Shown here piece by piece: positions 1 through 8,952 of a DNA stretch of 44,129 nucleotides. The stretch is from an uncultured Siphonobacter sp. (lineage in GTDB: Bacteria; Bacteroidota; Bacteroidia; Cytophagales; Spirosomataceae). The stretch lies in contig CAJYIW010000012.1 of NCBI GenBank assembly GCA_913775095.1, positions 1-44,129 on the forward strand, in the 5' to 3' direction. The notes under the pieces are model-generated. The model saw only the letters and a program-made list of their open reading frames with translations, did not search any database and had not been told where the DNA came from. The position numbers and the translations under genes are program-made. The stretch's first letter is position 1. Each line of letters begins with the position of its first letter.

Positions 1-125
1 AGGCGGCTGTTTTCGGCTTGCAAGTCGTTGACCTGGGTTTGCAGGGCCCGGGCTTTTTTCTTGCTCACGCAGGAGGTGGTCATTACGGCTGTGGACAAAG
101 CCAGCATTACCCAAACTTTTCTCAT
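1..125 (-). CDS. Lipoprotein with coiled-coil start, probably OmpA family (5' part only)
   Basis: Only the first 41 codons are in the window; the gene runs off the left edge. The ATG is at 125-123 and encodes a lysine/arginine start, a short hydrophobic stretch and the lipobox-like TTSC, so a lipid-anchored envelope protein is likely. After the cysteine comes VSKKKARALQTQVNDLQAEN, a heptad-like coiled-coil start. This layout (short lipoprotein signal, coiled coil, later an OmpA domain) is known from OmpA/MotB-like lipoproteins of Cytophagales, but no OmpA domain is visible here, so the family is inference. A TATATTTG -7-like promoter element lies 53-60 nt upstream of the start. Confidence 0.7.
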   Translation of the reverse strand, partial: MRKVWVMLALSTAVMTTSCVSKKKARALQTQVNDLQAENSR

Positions 126-177
126 AATGTGGATACTAGTTTTAAAGGGGATGTTTAGCAAATTCAGTTTTCGGATG

Positions 178-185
178 CAAATATA
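178..185 (-). promoter_or_regulatory. -7-like promoter element for the lipoprotein gene at the left edge
   Basis: Read on the minus strand this is TATATTTG, a perfect TAnnTTTG element of the Bacteroidota housekeeping promoter. It would give a leader of about 45 nt. No TTTG is found at the expected -33 distance, so the call rests on one element. Confidence 0.35.
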
Positions 186-360
186 CCAGAGTGTTTCCCA
201 GTATACTATGCAGAGATATACGGTATTTTACCAAAGGATGGTTCTAAAATAGCCGAATTTGCAAGGATTAGAGAAAGCAGTGAGGCTGCCCTCGCCTTGA
301 AAATCAAGACCTGTATCTTTAGAAACTTCTGCTTTGGGGTTCTGTGGGGGTTCATAAAAA

Positions 361-389
361 ACTGACCGGGATAAAATTTCCCGGTCAGT
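361..389 (-). terminator. Hairpin terminator, minus strand
   Basis: A stem of 10-11 bp (361-371 with 379-389) is followed on the minus strand by a run of five T. It would insulate the lipoprotein gene at the left edge from minus-strand transcription upstream, yet no recognisable minus-strand gene lies between 390 and 916. Confidence 0.55.
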
Positions 390-780
390 CCATTCCCAAT
401 TTTCTTTAGTACTAGTAAAGAACCTTAAAATTCCACTTTTTTGCCAAGAGTGCCTTCTGAAAGGAATTAGAATTTTGTTAGAATTTTCAGGACACGAATC
501 AGAATCAAGTTTCCACTTAGCTCTAAACCAGACGGTTTCGAAATTTCCGGGATTTTATCCTTACGCTTCCTCTACCTTATACGTTGAAAATTACATTCTT
601 TGATATTACCAGAAAATGATCTTATTTTATCTGCTAATAACTAAACAAGTACCCGGAATTAATAACACATAAACAACAGTTTGAAAATCTGAAGAAGTTA
701 ACTTTAAGTAAACAAAGAAAGTTAAGACTTGAACTTTGAGATTCGCAACGATGTGATCGAAGTAGTTCTTTAGGCTGGGA
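390..780. other. Intergenic stretch without a recognised gene
   Basis: AT-rich sequence with no convincing open reading frame. It lies between a minus-strand terminator and the possible structured RNA at about 780-950. I see no repeat or tRNA-like fold in it. Confidence 0.5.
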
Positions 781-950
781 TTAAAAGGCAGGTATAGACA
801 AACCTGTATGAAATCTATAAAAACGAACTCCCCGTCCTGTTAACAGCAAGCTATACCTAAAAATCAGCTGATGAGTAGTTCGCATTACCCGGCCTGCCTG
901 TTATAGATGTATCAACAAAAAAGGTTCGACTTTTCAGCCGAACCTTTTTT
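780..950 (+). ncRNA. Possible structured non-coding RNA ending in a terminator
   Basis: There is no open reading frame here, but several complementary segments: AGGCAGG (786-792) with CCTGCCT (893-899), CGAACT (824-829) with AGTTCG (877-882), and alternative pairings AGGTATAG (790-797) with CTATACCT (851-858) and ATCTATA (813-819) with TATAGAT (902-908). The first two give a closed rod with a large inner bulge, loosely like a 6S-type RNA. The stretch ends with the strong hairpin and T-run at 917-950. I do not recognise a known family; the terminator may serve only the convergent gene. Confidence 0.25.
917..950. terminator. Bidirectional hairpin terminator
   Basis: A perfect 12-bp stem (917-928 with 939-950), A-rich at the foot on one side and T-rich on the other, loop of 10 nt. 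It lies 15 nt beyond the stop codon of the minus-strand gene ending at 965 and also fits a plus-strand transcript from the left. Confidence 0.85.
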
Positions 951-964
951 GTTACTAAGAAAAC

Positions 965-1414
965 CTATTCTTCGTCTGAAGCAGAAGTTGCAGTACGAGG
1001 AGTTTTTTCTTTCATTGAAAGTTCATATCCGCTAATGCCATCTTCTTCGTAAGTGAAAGGCTTAATATCGAACGTATAATCGAATGCTTTATAATCTAAT
1101 CCGGTTCTGTCAAAGATTGTACCTAAAGCAATGCCATGGCCACGGCCACTTTTCGCGATTGGGAAAGCATCTGAATCCGCGTCATCAGCCTTCACCAGGA
1201 AGAAGGAACCAACCCCTCTTTTTCTCTCTTCCGTACCTACTTTGAACTTGGTTGAAGCAGGATCAGCTTCCAGTAATTCCAGTACTGCAGGAGATAACAG
1301 CAGTTTACCCTTTTTAGAAATGGAAGTAGTGGGGGCTTCTTTTGTTTTGGCTGATTTTTTCTTTTCTTCTACGTAGTCGTTAGGAGAAAAGAAAAGAATT
1401 GATTTTTTTTTCAT
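965..1414 (-). CDS. Conserved-looking hypothetical protein, lysine-rich N-terminus
   Basis: A 149-residue protein if started at the ATG at 1414-1412 (MKKKSILFFSPNDYVEEKKK). The frame is open to 1462 but that part overlaps a good promoter, so the shorter start is preferred. The first 45 residues are rich in lysine and low in complexity; from about residue 50 there is a compact region (KLLLSPAVLELLEADPASTK) with later GVGSFFLVKADD, SGRGHGIALGTIFDR and FDYTFDIKPF, and an acidic tail. There is no signal peptide or membrane segment, so it is probably cytoplasmic. I do not recognise a family. It is monocistronic: own promoter upstream, strong terminator 15 nt downstream. Confidence 0.7.
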   Translation of the reverse strand: MKKKSILFFSPNDYVEEKKKSAKTKEAPTTSISKKGKLLLSPAVLELLEADPASTKFKVGTEERKRGVGSFFLVKADDADSDAFPIAKSGRGHGIALGTIFDRTGLDYKAFDYTFDIKPFTYEEDGISGYELSMKEKTPRTATSASDEE

Positions 1415-1459
1415 GAATTGATAAATAATTAATTGTGCTGCTTGTGTATAGTAACGAAA

Positions 1460-1490
1460 CAAATATCTGATTTATGATTTAAAAAACAAA
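1460..1490 (-). promoter_or_regulatory. Promoter of the hypothetical gene at 965-1414
   Basis: On the minus strand TTTG (1490-1487) is followed after 19 nt by GATATTTG (1467-1460), one mismatch from TAnnTTTG. Predicted transcription start near 1453, leader of about 40 nt, which excludes the longer reading-frame start at 1462. Confidence 0.55.
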
Positions 1491-2125
1491 CGCGTTCATC
1501 TCATAAATCGATAGGTATGAAGTTTTTATATACGTTATTCAAAGAATTTGGACCTGGATACTGCTTTGTTACTAGTATTCTACAACTAATACAAATCTGT
1601 TATTGTTTTTGAAAGGGTGTTTAAAACAGAAATTTAAGTCTATAAATGGATTGATGAATGGCCTTTGCAGGTCTGACTAATGGGATGCAGATAAGTTTAA
1701 TCGATCATTTATTTAAATGTAAAATTTGTTAATAGTTTAAATTAATAATTCATTTTGTACGGTATCGATATACTTATAGGTACTTGATAAAGAATCATTT
1801 TAAAACTCAGGAATGAAGCTATAAACCCAGTGAATTAATAGGTAATCCTGCACACGGAGGTAGCTGATTTCTTAGAATAATCCCTGCTTCAATCACTGGA
1901 ATTAATACCTCAATGTATGGAATCCGATGATTATATCGTTTGTTAGGTTCGAATATCTCCTGGTATCTGAACGCATTCAAGGAGCGAAAATTTTCTCAGA
2001 ACGATGGATTGGTACGGATTTTATTCCCGTCAAAAGGCTTAGTTATTAGAGAGTTACGAATAATTTTTGAGTATCTTCGGCTCGTATCCCCGGAGATACA
2101 CTATACCCAGTTTTCTTTTAGATCC
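1491..2125. other. Long intergenic region without a recognised feature
   Basis: About 630 bp of AT-rich sequence between two divergent genes. It must hold the promoter of the hydrolase gene at 2126. The hydrolase frame stays open back to a TTG at 1940, but that extension has no recognisable protein character. No RNA gene, repeat or small gene could be supported. Confidence 0.5.
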
Positions 2126-3352
2126 ATGAAAAAACCTTATTTACTGTTTTTCCCTTCGCAGGCCTTGCTGCTTTTCTTCGCTTTTGCCTTGTTGTCCTGT
2201 GGGAAAAGCCCCAATCCTGAACCTGCGGAACCGGATAAATACCTGGTTAAAGCCGAAGCCATTGATTCGCTTTCGGTGAATGAGGTCAGAACGCAGGTAG
2301 GGGCCATGAATGCTTTATATGCCAGTTTTGTACGGTACGGAGTTAAAGCTTATCGAATTACGTACAAAACGAAAAATACCGATAACCAGGAAATCGAAGC
2401 TTCTGGTGCGGTAGTGATTCCTTTGATCGGTACGAATGACAAAGCTGTTCCCATGATTAGTTATCAGCACGGAACGATTGCTACCGAGTCGCAGGCTCCT
2501 TCTAATTTCAATCCGGCAGGTACGGATTCCAAACTGGTTATTCTGCTATCGGCTCTGGGATATGTATCCGTGGCTCCCGATTACATTGGCTATGGCGTAT
2601 CAAAAAATCTGCCTCATCCCTACGAACATCGCCAGGGACTCTCCCAGGCCAGTCTGGATTTACTGCGGGCAGCGAAAGAATATTTTGCAAAAAAAGATAC
2701 CCGTTACTGGGATAAGCGGCTTTACCTCACGGGCTATTCAGAAGGAGGATATTCCACCATGTCCTTACTGAAAAAGATGGAAGAAGAAGCTTCGGGAGAG
2801 TTTAATCTTCGGGCGGTTTCCGTCGGTTCAGGAGCTTATAACAAAACGGAATTTATGAAATACATTGTCAATAATCAGGCGACCACTACGGTTGGGTACA
2901 ACCGGTTATACGCCTGGGTTTTACTGACCTATAACCGGATTTACGGCTTAAACCGGCCGGCGAGTTATTATTTCAAAGAGCCGTATGCTTCACAAATTCC
3001 GGCACAGGTAAAGAATCTGACTGATCTGTCAGCCTTGAACATCAATACCAGTATCAGCAATACGTTTACGGATTCCTTCAAAAAAGCACTCAACGATGGT
3101 ACGGATACGGCCTTTCTGAATGCCGTCAAGGATAATGATGTGTACGACTGGAAGCCGAATACTACGCTGTGGATGTATCATGGTACGGCGGATGATCTGG
3201 TTCCGGTTCTCAATTCCCAGACGGCCTTCAATGCCATGAAAGCCAAAGGAGCGACGAAGGTTAAGTACACGCCTCTGACGGGTAAAGACCATACGACCGC
3301 CGTTCAGGATTACGCTTTGGGAACGCTGGAAATGCTCGGTACCAATCCCTGA
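2126..3352 (+). CDS. Alpha/beta-hydrolase lipoprotein, secretory lipase/esterase-like
   Basis: A 408-residue protein. The ATG at 2126 is chosen because it directly precedes a lipoprotein signal (MKKPYLLFF, hydrophobic core, lipobox LLSC); the open frame upstream to 1940 has no such logic. After a proline-rich tether, the hydrolase domain shows SYQHGT, VAPDYIGYG, the nucleophile elbow GYSEGG (serine, about residue 214), an aspartate in GTADDLVP and a histidine in GKDHTT near the C-terminus, a complete Ser-Asp-His triad. The pattern fits the secretory lipase/prolyl-oligopeptidase-like branch. It probably acts at the cell surface or periplasm; the substrate cannot be told. It converges on a glycosidase-like gene and shares a terminator with it. 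Confidence 0.85.
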   Translation: MKKPYLLFFPSQALLLFFAFALLSCGKSPNPEPAEPDKYLVKAEAIDSLSVNEVRTQVGAMNALYASFVRYGVKAYRITYKTKNTDNQEIEASGAVVIPLIGTNDKAVPMISYQHGTIATESQAPSNFNPAGTDSKLVILLSALGYVSVAPDYIGYGVSKNLPHPYEHRQGLSQASLDLLRAAKEYFAKKDTRYWDKRLYLTGYSEGGYSTMSLLKKMEEEASGEFNLRAVSVGSGAYNKTEFMKYIVNNQATTTVGYNRLYAWVLLTYNRIYGLNRPASYYFKEPYASQIPAQVKNLTDLSALNINTSISNTFTDSFKKALNDGTDTAFLNAVKDNDVYDWKPNTTLWMYHGTADDLVPVLNSQTAFNAMKAKGATKVKYTPLTGKDHTTAVQDYALGTLEMLGTNP

Positions 3353-3363
3353 TGATGCCTATC

Positions 3364-3423
3364 AGATGCCTTAAAGAAAAACCCGGCTGGAATCTTCCAG
3401 CCGGGTTTTTCTTTAAGGCATCT
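3364..3423. terminator. Bidirectional terminator, 29-bp perfect inverted repeat
   Basis: Arms 3364-3392 and 3395-3423 are perfectly complementary with a 2-nt spacer (TC). The core is a GC-rich hairpin (ACCCGGCTGG) flanked by A5/T5, so it terminates in both directions. The right arm contains the stop codon of the convergent gene at 3413-5512. Confidence 0.9.
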
Positions 3424-5512
3424 TTCTAAGTCCTTCCCATTTCACTTTCCAGTGCCGGGGTAAGCCAGGATTTTCCCGCGTGTGGCCATCAAATCCCGCA
3501 CAGAGTAAGGCGGCTGCGGCCAGCAGGCCACCGTTGCCGGGCAGGTAAATGCGTAAGCGTCCATCCTGAAAATTATGACCATTGGGAAGGTATGTATTTT
3601 TCTGAACGGGCATCAGTAACGCTTCGATTGCTTTTTCGGGTTGGTACAGGCGGGTGGCCGTCATGGCCGTCATCGGAAAATCCCAGCCCCAGGTATGACC
3701 CCAGTTCCACTTTTCCCAGATCAGATTCAGGGTGCGGTGCATAACCGTGGAGTCCGTTCCCGTCTGTTGCGGCATAACCCCTAAAGCTCCTAATACGGCG
3801 GGATGGTCAATCATCCAGTCAGGATTGGTATAGGAATCGGGAGCACTTTCGGTGGCCAGATAAACGCCATCTTTCTGAGGCAGAGGCGAAAGCTTCTGTA
3901 GTACGTCGTCCCATGCTTTCTTACGTCCCAGTTTTTGCCGTTCCCGCCATTGCTGAGCCGTCTCCAGAGCCCATCGCCAGTAGGTTAGTTCAAACGTAGG
4001 ATTGAAGGTTTCTTCCTGATGAAAGCATTCCTGAGCTGGAATTAATCCTTTACCCAATACATACCGGTTCCCTTCCAGTGTAGCGTAAGAAGCCATGAAG
4101 TCAGCCGTAGCTTCCACCAGATCCGAGTATTTCTTCAAAACTCCTGGATTGGTTTTATCCCGGTAACATAATTCAGCCAGATAAATAAAATGGGGCTGTT
4201 GCCAGATCAGGAAAGATCCTACCGAGGACGGGGTTTCGTTGCCTTCGCGGTCAGTCATCTTTGGCCACCTTACTCCTTTATACCCCTGCCGAACGGCAAT
4301 GGCTTTGGCTTTATCTACCGTTTTTCGGTACCAGTCCAGACTTTTTTCCATCAGTTCCGTTCGGCCCCAGAGTGCAAAATGGACGCCGTGCCACCAGTGC
4401 ATTTCCAGGTGAGGTTTGCCGTACCAGCTGTTATAGGTCAGTCCGGTTTCCTGCGGCGGCATGGCCTGCGTACAGTTAATTTTGGTGAGGTACTGGGAAA
4501 GAATAATGCGGCGTTCGAGTTCTTTGGCTCGTGGGTCAGTAGTTTCGGAAAAATCAATGGCTGCTCCTGACATCCAGAATTTTTTCCAGCCATTGATACT
4601 GCTGGTTTGTGTTTCGGCGAAGCCTGGAGTGCTGCCCGTTTCGGGCGTAAATAAGGCTAAGAAGGTTAAGGTGGGTTCGGTCGAATCAAGCAGATATTCG
4701 TGCGGCTGAGCGGATTGAAGGGTGGCCTTACCTGTCCAGTTCAGGTTAACGAAATAGTGATCCTGATCGAGTTGGTGTTCAATTCGGGCCGCTGTGCCAG
4801 ACTGGGTAACAATTCGTGAGGTATGTTTATTCGAATGCTCATAATACGCTCCGGCATCCACGAATTGATTAGTGGGATACGGAAAACGCAACCGGACTTT
4901 CAACCGTTTCTGAGCTAGTAAAGGCGATTTAACCTGAGTGGCTACGGCGTCTTTGCTTTGATGACCATAGGTGATGACATCGACCGGCGTACCTTCCAGC
5001 TCAAAATGGCTGGTGATGGTTCCCGTCCATAGGTTCAGCTCCTGACGAATGTGGGTGAGATCGGAAGGCCGGGCTTCGCTTCCATCCTTTTTCAGTAAAA
5101 CCAGACCTAGGTTACCCAACTGAAGGCGGTGCGGGTTCTGACGAACAAAATCAATGGCCGCTTTTTCCCGGGCCGTGGTTCCCTTCTGAACGGCATAGGT
5201 TACCTGCCTGCCCTGTTGCGGGTAAGGCTTCAGCGATTCTTCGAGGGTATACTTCTCGGGGTTAGGGAAACTATGCCAGCCCCATTCCGACTGCGTTCCC
5301 AGGGGAACCCCCTGAGCATAGTACGACGGAAAGGTCTGTAAACCCGTGGCATCAACGGTAAATGCGAAACTGCCGTTCCCTACGGATACCGAGGCCAGCG
5401 TATCCATTTTCTTGGTAATAACCGAATGACGCTCGACGAGAGCCTGTCGATCAATGCGTTGGGCCAGTAACAGGTTGGGTAAGAGTACTAAAGTCCAGAG
5501 GTATGTTTTCAT
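3413..5512 (-). CDS. Secreted six-hairpin glycosidase-like protein
   Basis: A 699-residue protein with an N-terminal signal peptide (MKTYLWTLVLLPNLLLAQ), so exported to the periplasm or beyond. The N-terminal half (about residues 30-300) looks like a beta-sandwich. The C-terminal half, with MHWWHGVHFALWGR, GYKGVRWPKMTDREG, IWQQPHFIYLAELCYR and a late HTWGWDFPMTAMTATRLYQP, resembles the (alpha/alpha)6 barrel of GH65/GH95-type enzymes; GVRWPKM recalls the G-A-x-[FW]-P-W motif of that clan. The exact family, catalytic acid and substrate were not identified. It is transcribed alone; its stop codon lies inside the shared terminator palindrome. A role in plant or algal glycan breakdown would fit the GH29 fucosidase in this window, but that is inference. 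Confidence 0.7.
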   Translation of the reverse strand: MKTYLWTLVLLPNLLLAQRIDRQALVERHSVITKKMDTLASVSVGNGSFAFTVDATGLQTFPSYYAQGVPLGTQSEWGWHSFPNPEKYTLEESLKPYPQQGRQVTYAVQKGTTAREKAAIDFVRQNPHRLQLGNLGLVLLKKDGSEARPSDLTHIRQELNLWTGTITSHFELEGTPVDVITYGHQSKDAVATQVKSPLLAQKRLKVRLRFPYPTNQFVDAGAYYEHSNKHTSRIVTQSGTAARIEHQLDQDHYFVNLNWTGKATLQSAQPHEYLLDSTEPTLTFLALFTPETGSTPGFAETQTSSINGWKKFWMSGAAIDFSETTDPRAKELERRIILSQYLTKINCTQAMPPQETGLTYNSWYGKPHLEMHWWHGVHFALWGRTELMEKSLDWYRKTVDKAKAIAVRQGYKGVRWPKMTDREGNETPSSVGSFLIWQQPHFIYLAELCYRDKTNPGVLKKYSDLVEATADFMASYATLEGNRYVLGKGLIPAQECFHQEETFNPTFELTYWRWALETAQQWRERQKLGRKKAWDDVLQKLSPLPQKDGVYLATESAPDSYTNPDWMIDHPAVLGALGVMPQQTGTDSTVMHRTLNLIWEKWNWGHTWGWDFPMTAMTATRLYQPEKAIEALLMPVQKNTYLPNGHNFQDGRLRIYLPGNGGLLAAAALLCAGFDGHTRENPGLPRHWKVKWEGLRKMP

Positions 5513-5575
5513 CGATTATTCGAGTAGATTATCGAAGAGACGATGAAGCACCAGAATAGCCCTGTAGGAAAAGGA

Positions 5576-5603
5576 AAAAGGCAGACGCTGCCGTCTGCCT
5601 TTT
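5576..5603 (-). terminator. Terminator of nrdA
   Basis: A perfect 12-bp stem (5576-5587 with 5592-5603) containing GGCAGACG, 4-nt loop, A/T flanks on both sides. It lies 24 nt beyond the nrdA stop codon on the minus strand. Confidence 0.8.
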
Positions 5604-5627
5604 GAGCTATTGATTTAAACGTATGTA

Positions 5628-8111
5628 CTACGATCCGCACATTTCACAACCTTCGGGGTCATCAAGAGAGCAGGCAATGGCTGCCTTCGCATCTTCTTCA
5701 GACCACTTCATAGGCTCGGCGTCTTTCATCATTACTGGAGTGGAAAGGGCCGCCTGTGCTTCGGGAGTAGCCAGGTAATTCATTGCTTTCTCGTGCACCG
5801 TTGCCGTGCTGGGCTGAATCGCTACCTGAGCCTGCGTTTCTACCGTGAACTTGATGGCATCCGCAGCGGCTTTGGTACGCAGGTAATACATACCCGTTTT
5901 CAGTCCCCGCTCCCAGGCATGGAAGTGCATGGAAGTGATTTTACCAAAATTGGCATCCGTCATGTGGATGTTCAGCGACTGGCTCTGGCAGATGAATGCA
6001 CCGCGGTCAGCTGACATGTCGATGATGGTTTTTTGCTTGATTTCCCAAACCGTCTTGTACAGTTCTTTCAGGTTGGCAGGAATCTCAGCAATGTTCTGTA
6101 CGGAACCGTTGGCTGCGATGAGCTTGTTTTTCATCGTTTCGTTCCATAAGCCCATTTTCACGAGGTCACGCAACAGATACTTGTTCACCACCACGAATTC
6201 GCCGGAAAGTACGCGACGCACGTAGATGTTCGAAGTAAAAGGCTCGAAACACTCATTATTACCCAGAATCTGGCTCGTCGAAGCCGTGGGCATCGGAGCT
6301 ACCAGCAGAGAGTTACGTACCCCGTGAGTTTTTACCTGCTCACGCAACGTTTCCCAATCCCAGCGATTTGAGGTAGGTTTCACCCCCCACATATCGAACT
6401 GGAAGATACCCTGAGAAATGGGGCTACCGGCCCAGGTTTCGTAGGTACCGTATTTCTGAGCTTCTTCCATCGAAGCTTCCATGGCTCCGAAATAGATGGT
6501 CTCGAAAATATCTTTATTCAACTGGCGAGCTTCTTCGCTTTCGAAGGGCATCCGTAGTAATACGAACGTATCCGCCAGACCCTGTACACCTAAGCCAATC
6601 GGACGGTGACGTTTGTTTGAACGTTCTGCTTCCGGTACGGGGTAATAGTTGATGTCAATGATTTTATTGAGGTTACGCGTGGCAACTTTCGTAATCTCAT
6701 ACAGTTTCTCGTGGTTGAACCGCAGGAATCCGTCTTCGCCTTTTTCTACGAATTTAGGCAGTGCCAGGGAAGCCAGGTTACAAACCGCTACTTCGTCGGC
6801 CGCTGTGTATTCGATGATTTCGGTACACAGATTCGATGATTTGATCGTACCCAGGTTTTTCTGGTTCGACTTCCGGTTGGCGTGATCCTTGAACAGCATG
6901 TAAGGCGTACCCGTCTCGATCTGAGATTCCATGATTTCAAACCACAGATCCTGAGCTTTTACGGTACGGCGAGCTTTACCTTCACGCTCGTAGTGTTCGT
7001 ATAATTTTTCGAATTCATCCCCGTAGACATCCGATAAACCCGGACATTCATGGGGGCACATCAATGACCAGACGTCATTGTCTTTCACCCGCTTCATAAA
7101 TAAATCGGGAACCCAGAGAGCGAAGAATAGATCGCGGGCCCGGAGTTCTTCTTTTCCGTGGTTTTTCTTCAGTTGCAGGAAGTCAAACACATCGGCATGC
7201 CAGGGTTCAATGTACATGGCAAAGGAGCCTTTGCGTTTTCCACCGCCCTGATCTACATAACGAGCCGTATCATTAAACACCCGAAGCATCGGAACGATAC
7301 CATTGGAAGTACCATTCGTGCCTTTGATGTAGCTGCCCGTGGCCCGGATGTTATGAATGCTCAGCCCAATACCACCCGCCGACTGCGAAATCAGAGCACA
7401 CTGTTTCAGGGTATCATAGATCCCGTTGATGCTGTCGTCCTGCATGGTCAACAGGAAGCAGGAAGATAACTGGGGTTTGGGCGTACCCGCGTTGAATAAC
7501 GTTGGGGTCGCATGCGTAAACCAGCGTTCGGAAAGCAGGTTGTAGGTTTCAATGGCCGACTCGATGTCGCTGCCATGAATACCAATCGATACCCGCATCA
7601 GCATGTGCTGAGGACGCTCGGCAATTTTACCGTTTACTTTAAGTAGATATGATTTCTCAAGCGTTTTGAAGCCAAAGTAGTCGTAACCAAAATCACGGTC
7701 GTAAATAATGGTGGAATCGAGTAAGGCAGCATTTTTCTTTACTACATCATACGTTTCCTTGGAAATTAAGGCAGCATTTTCATTCGTCTTGGGATCGACG
7801 TAATGATACAACTGCTTCATGGTCGCCGAAAATGACTTCTGCGTGTTCTTATGCAGGTTAGAAATAGCGATACGAGCGGCCAGGGTTGCATAGTCCGGGT
7901 GGCGGGTCGTTAAAGAGGCCGCCGTTTCCGCAGCAAGGTTATCCAGCTCTACGGTGTTGACACCATCGTAGATCCCAGATACTACTTTCATAGCTACTTC
8001 AACGGGTTGGACGAAAGCTGGGTCAAGTCCGTAGCAAAGACGCTCAATGCGGGCGGTTATTTTGTCAAACTTCACCGACTCGCGTCGGCCATCTCTTTTG
8101 ATAACGTGCAT
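5628..8111 (-). CDS. nrdA: Ribonucleoside-diphosphate reductase, alpha subunit (class I)
   Basis: An 827-residue large subunit that reduces ribonucleoside diphosphates to deoxy forms together with the radical-bearing beta subunit, in the cytoplasm. Seen: an N-terminal ATP-cone ([20 protein letters not shown], about residues 1-90) for dATP control; SSCFLL with the redox-active cysteine; NLCTEI (Asn, Cys, Glu of the active site, about residues 427-432); [17 protein letters not shown]; and a C-terminal tail EGCEMCGS whose CxxC passes electrons from thioredoxin/glutaredoxin. Length is normal. The gene for the beta subunit (nrdB) is not in the window. It stands alone, with 450 bp upstream shared with the divergent L31 gene and a terminator just downstream. 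Confidence 0.97.
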   Translation of the reverse strand: MHVIKRDGRRESVKFDKITARIERLCYGLDPAFVQPVEVAMKVVSGIYDGVNTVELDNLAAETAASLTTRHPDYATLAARIAISNLHKNTQKSFSATMKQLYHYVDPKTNENAALISKETYDVVKKNAALLDSTIIYDRDFGYDYFGFKTLEKSYLLKVNGKIAERPQHMLMRVSIGIHGSDIESAIETYNLLSERWFTHATPTLFNAGTPKPQLSSCFLLTMQDDSINGIYDTLKQCALISQSAGGIGLSIHNIRATGSYIKGTNGTSNGIVPMLRVFNDTARYVDQGGGKRKGSFAMYIEPWHADVFDFLQLKKNHGKEELRARDLFFALWVPDLFMKRVKDNDVWSLMCPHECPGLSDVYGDEFEKLYEHYEREGKARRTVKAQDLWFEIMESQIETGTPYMLFKDHANRKSNQKNLGTIKSSNLCTEIIEYTAADEVAVCNLASLALPKFVEKGEDGFLRFNHEKLYEITKVATRNLNKIIDINYYPVPEAERSNKRHRPIGLGVQGLADTFVLLRMPFESEEARQLNKDIFETIYFGAMEASMEEAQKYGTYETWAGSPISQGIFQFDMWGVKPTSNRWDWETLREQVKTHGVRNSLLVAPMPTASTSQILGNNECFEPFTSNIYVRRVLSGEFVVVNKYLLRDLVKMGLWNETMKNKLIAANGSVQNIAEIPANLKELYKTVWEIKQKTIIDMSADRGAFICQSQSLNIHMTDANFGKITSMHFHAWERGLKTGMYYLRTKAAADAIKFTVETQAQVAIQPSTATVHEKAMNYLATPEAQAALSTPVMMKDAEPMKWSEEDAKAAIACSLDDPEGCEMCGS

Positions 8112-8487
8112 ATTTTCAGCGAGTTAGAATATATCGGGAAAAACTTAAATCCTTGGCTTGAGGTACGTTTGCTCATTTAGTGGAGCAGGCAAGTATAATC
8201 AAACATGAAAAGCCGAACCGTATATTTTCCACAATCGTTCCCTTCAGACCTTTGCTTTTCAAATGTGAAATTAATGTTAAGAACGGGTACTTCCAACTCT
8301 TAAAACATTCGTTGGACTTATTAAAATTCCATGCCCAAAGGGCATATGAATCGCATTGAATTCACAGACAAAAAGTTACGGCTCGAATGATTATTCGCCC
8401 ACTCAAGAGCTTGGAATGAAGAAACTTTAAAAAGTCCAATAAAAAGATTTTCAGTTCAGTAGCTTATAAAAAACATTCGATTAAAAT
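8112..8487. other. Regulatory intergenic region between nrdA and the L31 gene
   Basis: A gene-free AT-rich region between two divergent genes. Apart from the L31 promoter at 8488-8519 I see only a TATACTTG element on the minus strand near 8190-8200, without a good -33 partner, as a candidate nrdA promoter. No clear NrdR-box pair could be recognised. Confidence 0.4.
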
Positions 8488-8519
8488 TTTGTTACATTCC
8501 CGAAAGATGATTATTTTTG
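8488..8519 (+). promoter_or_regulatory. Promoter of rpmE2
   Basis: TTTG (8488-8491), 20-nt spacer, TATTTTTG (8512-8519): exact match to the Bacteroidota consensus TTTG-N19-21-TAnnTTTG. Predicted start near 8525 gives a leader of about 38 nt. Confidence 0.8.
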
Positions 8520-8562
8520 CGGCCCGTTCATAAAGAATTGTAACTGACTAACTATCAATATA

Positions 8563-8808
8563 ATGGCGAAAGCAGATATTCATCCAGAATACCGCGAGGT
8601 GTTATTCTGGGATCTTTCAAGCGACTATAAATTCCTGACCCGTTCTACTTCTGACACGAAAGACACGGCTGAATTTGAAGGAAAAACGTATCCTGTAGTG
8701 AAAGTCGAGGTTTCTTCACAATCTCACCCTTTCTACACGGGCAAAAACGTACTTCTGGATACGGCTGGACGTGTGGATAAATTCAACAAACGTTACGGTA
8801 AGAAATAG
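8563..8808 (+). CDS. rpmE2: 50S ribosomal protein L31 type B
   Basis: An 81-residue protein with the L31 signature ([45 protein letters not shown]). It has no cysteines, so it is the zinc-free type B form that can replace zinc-binding L31 under zinc limitation in bacteria that own both. Whether this genome also has the zinc form cannot be seen. It is a large-subunit protein bridging to the 30S. Monocistronic, with a consensus promoter and a strong terminator. Confidence 0.97.
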   Translation: MAKADIHPEYREVLFWDLSSDYKFLTRSTSDTKDTAEFEGKTYPVVKVEVSSQSHPFYTGKNVLLDTAGRVDKFNKRYGKK

Positions 8809-8828
8809 TCCGTTTTTTGACGAACCTG

Positions 8829-8866
8829 AAAAGAGGCTGTTATCCTTCTGGGTAACAGCCTCTTTT
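8829..8866. terminator. Terminator of rpmE2
   Basis: Stem of 14 bp (8829-8842 with 8853-8866) extended by G-C pairs to a 4-nt loop; AAAAGAGGCTG on one side and T4 on the other. It should work in both directions, also for the convergent gene ending at 8953. Confidence 0.85.
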
Positions 8867-8952
8867 GGCTATACGTGTGATCCAATCAGGAGATTAAATT
8901 ACAAACAGAGGCTGCCAGCGAAAAAGCGGGCAGCGGTATGGGGTTCGGTAAG

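Noticed and set aside
1940-2125. Longer start (TTG) of the hydrolase gene
   Set aside because: The lipoprotein signal begins exactly at ATG 2126, and an export signal must be N-terminal.
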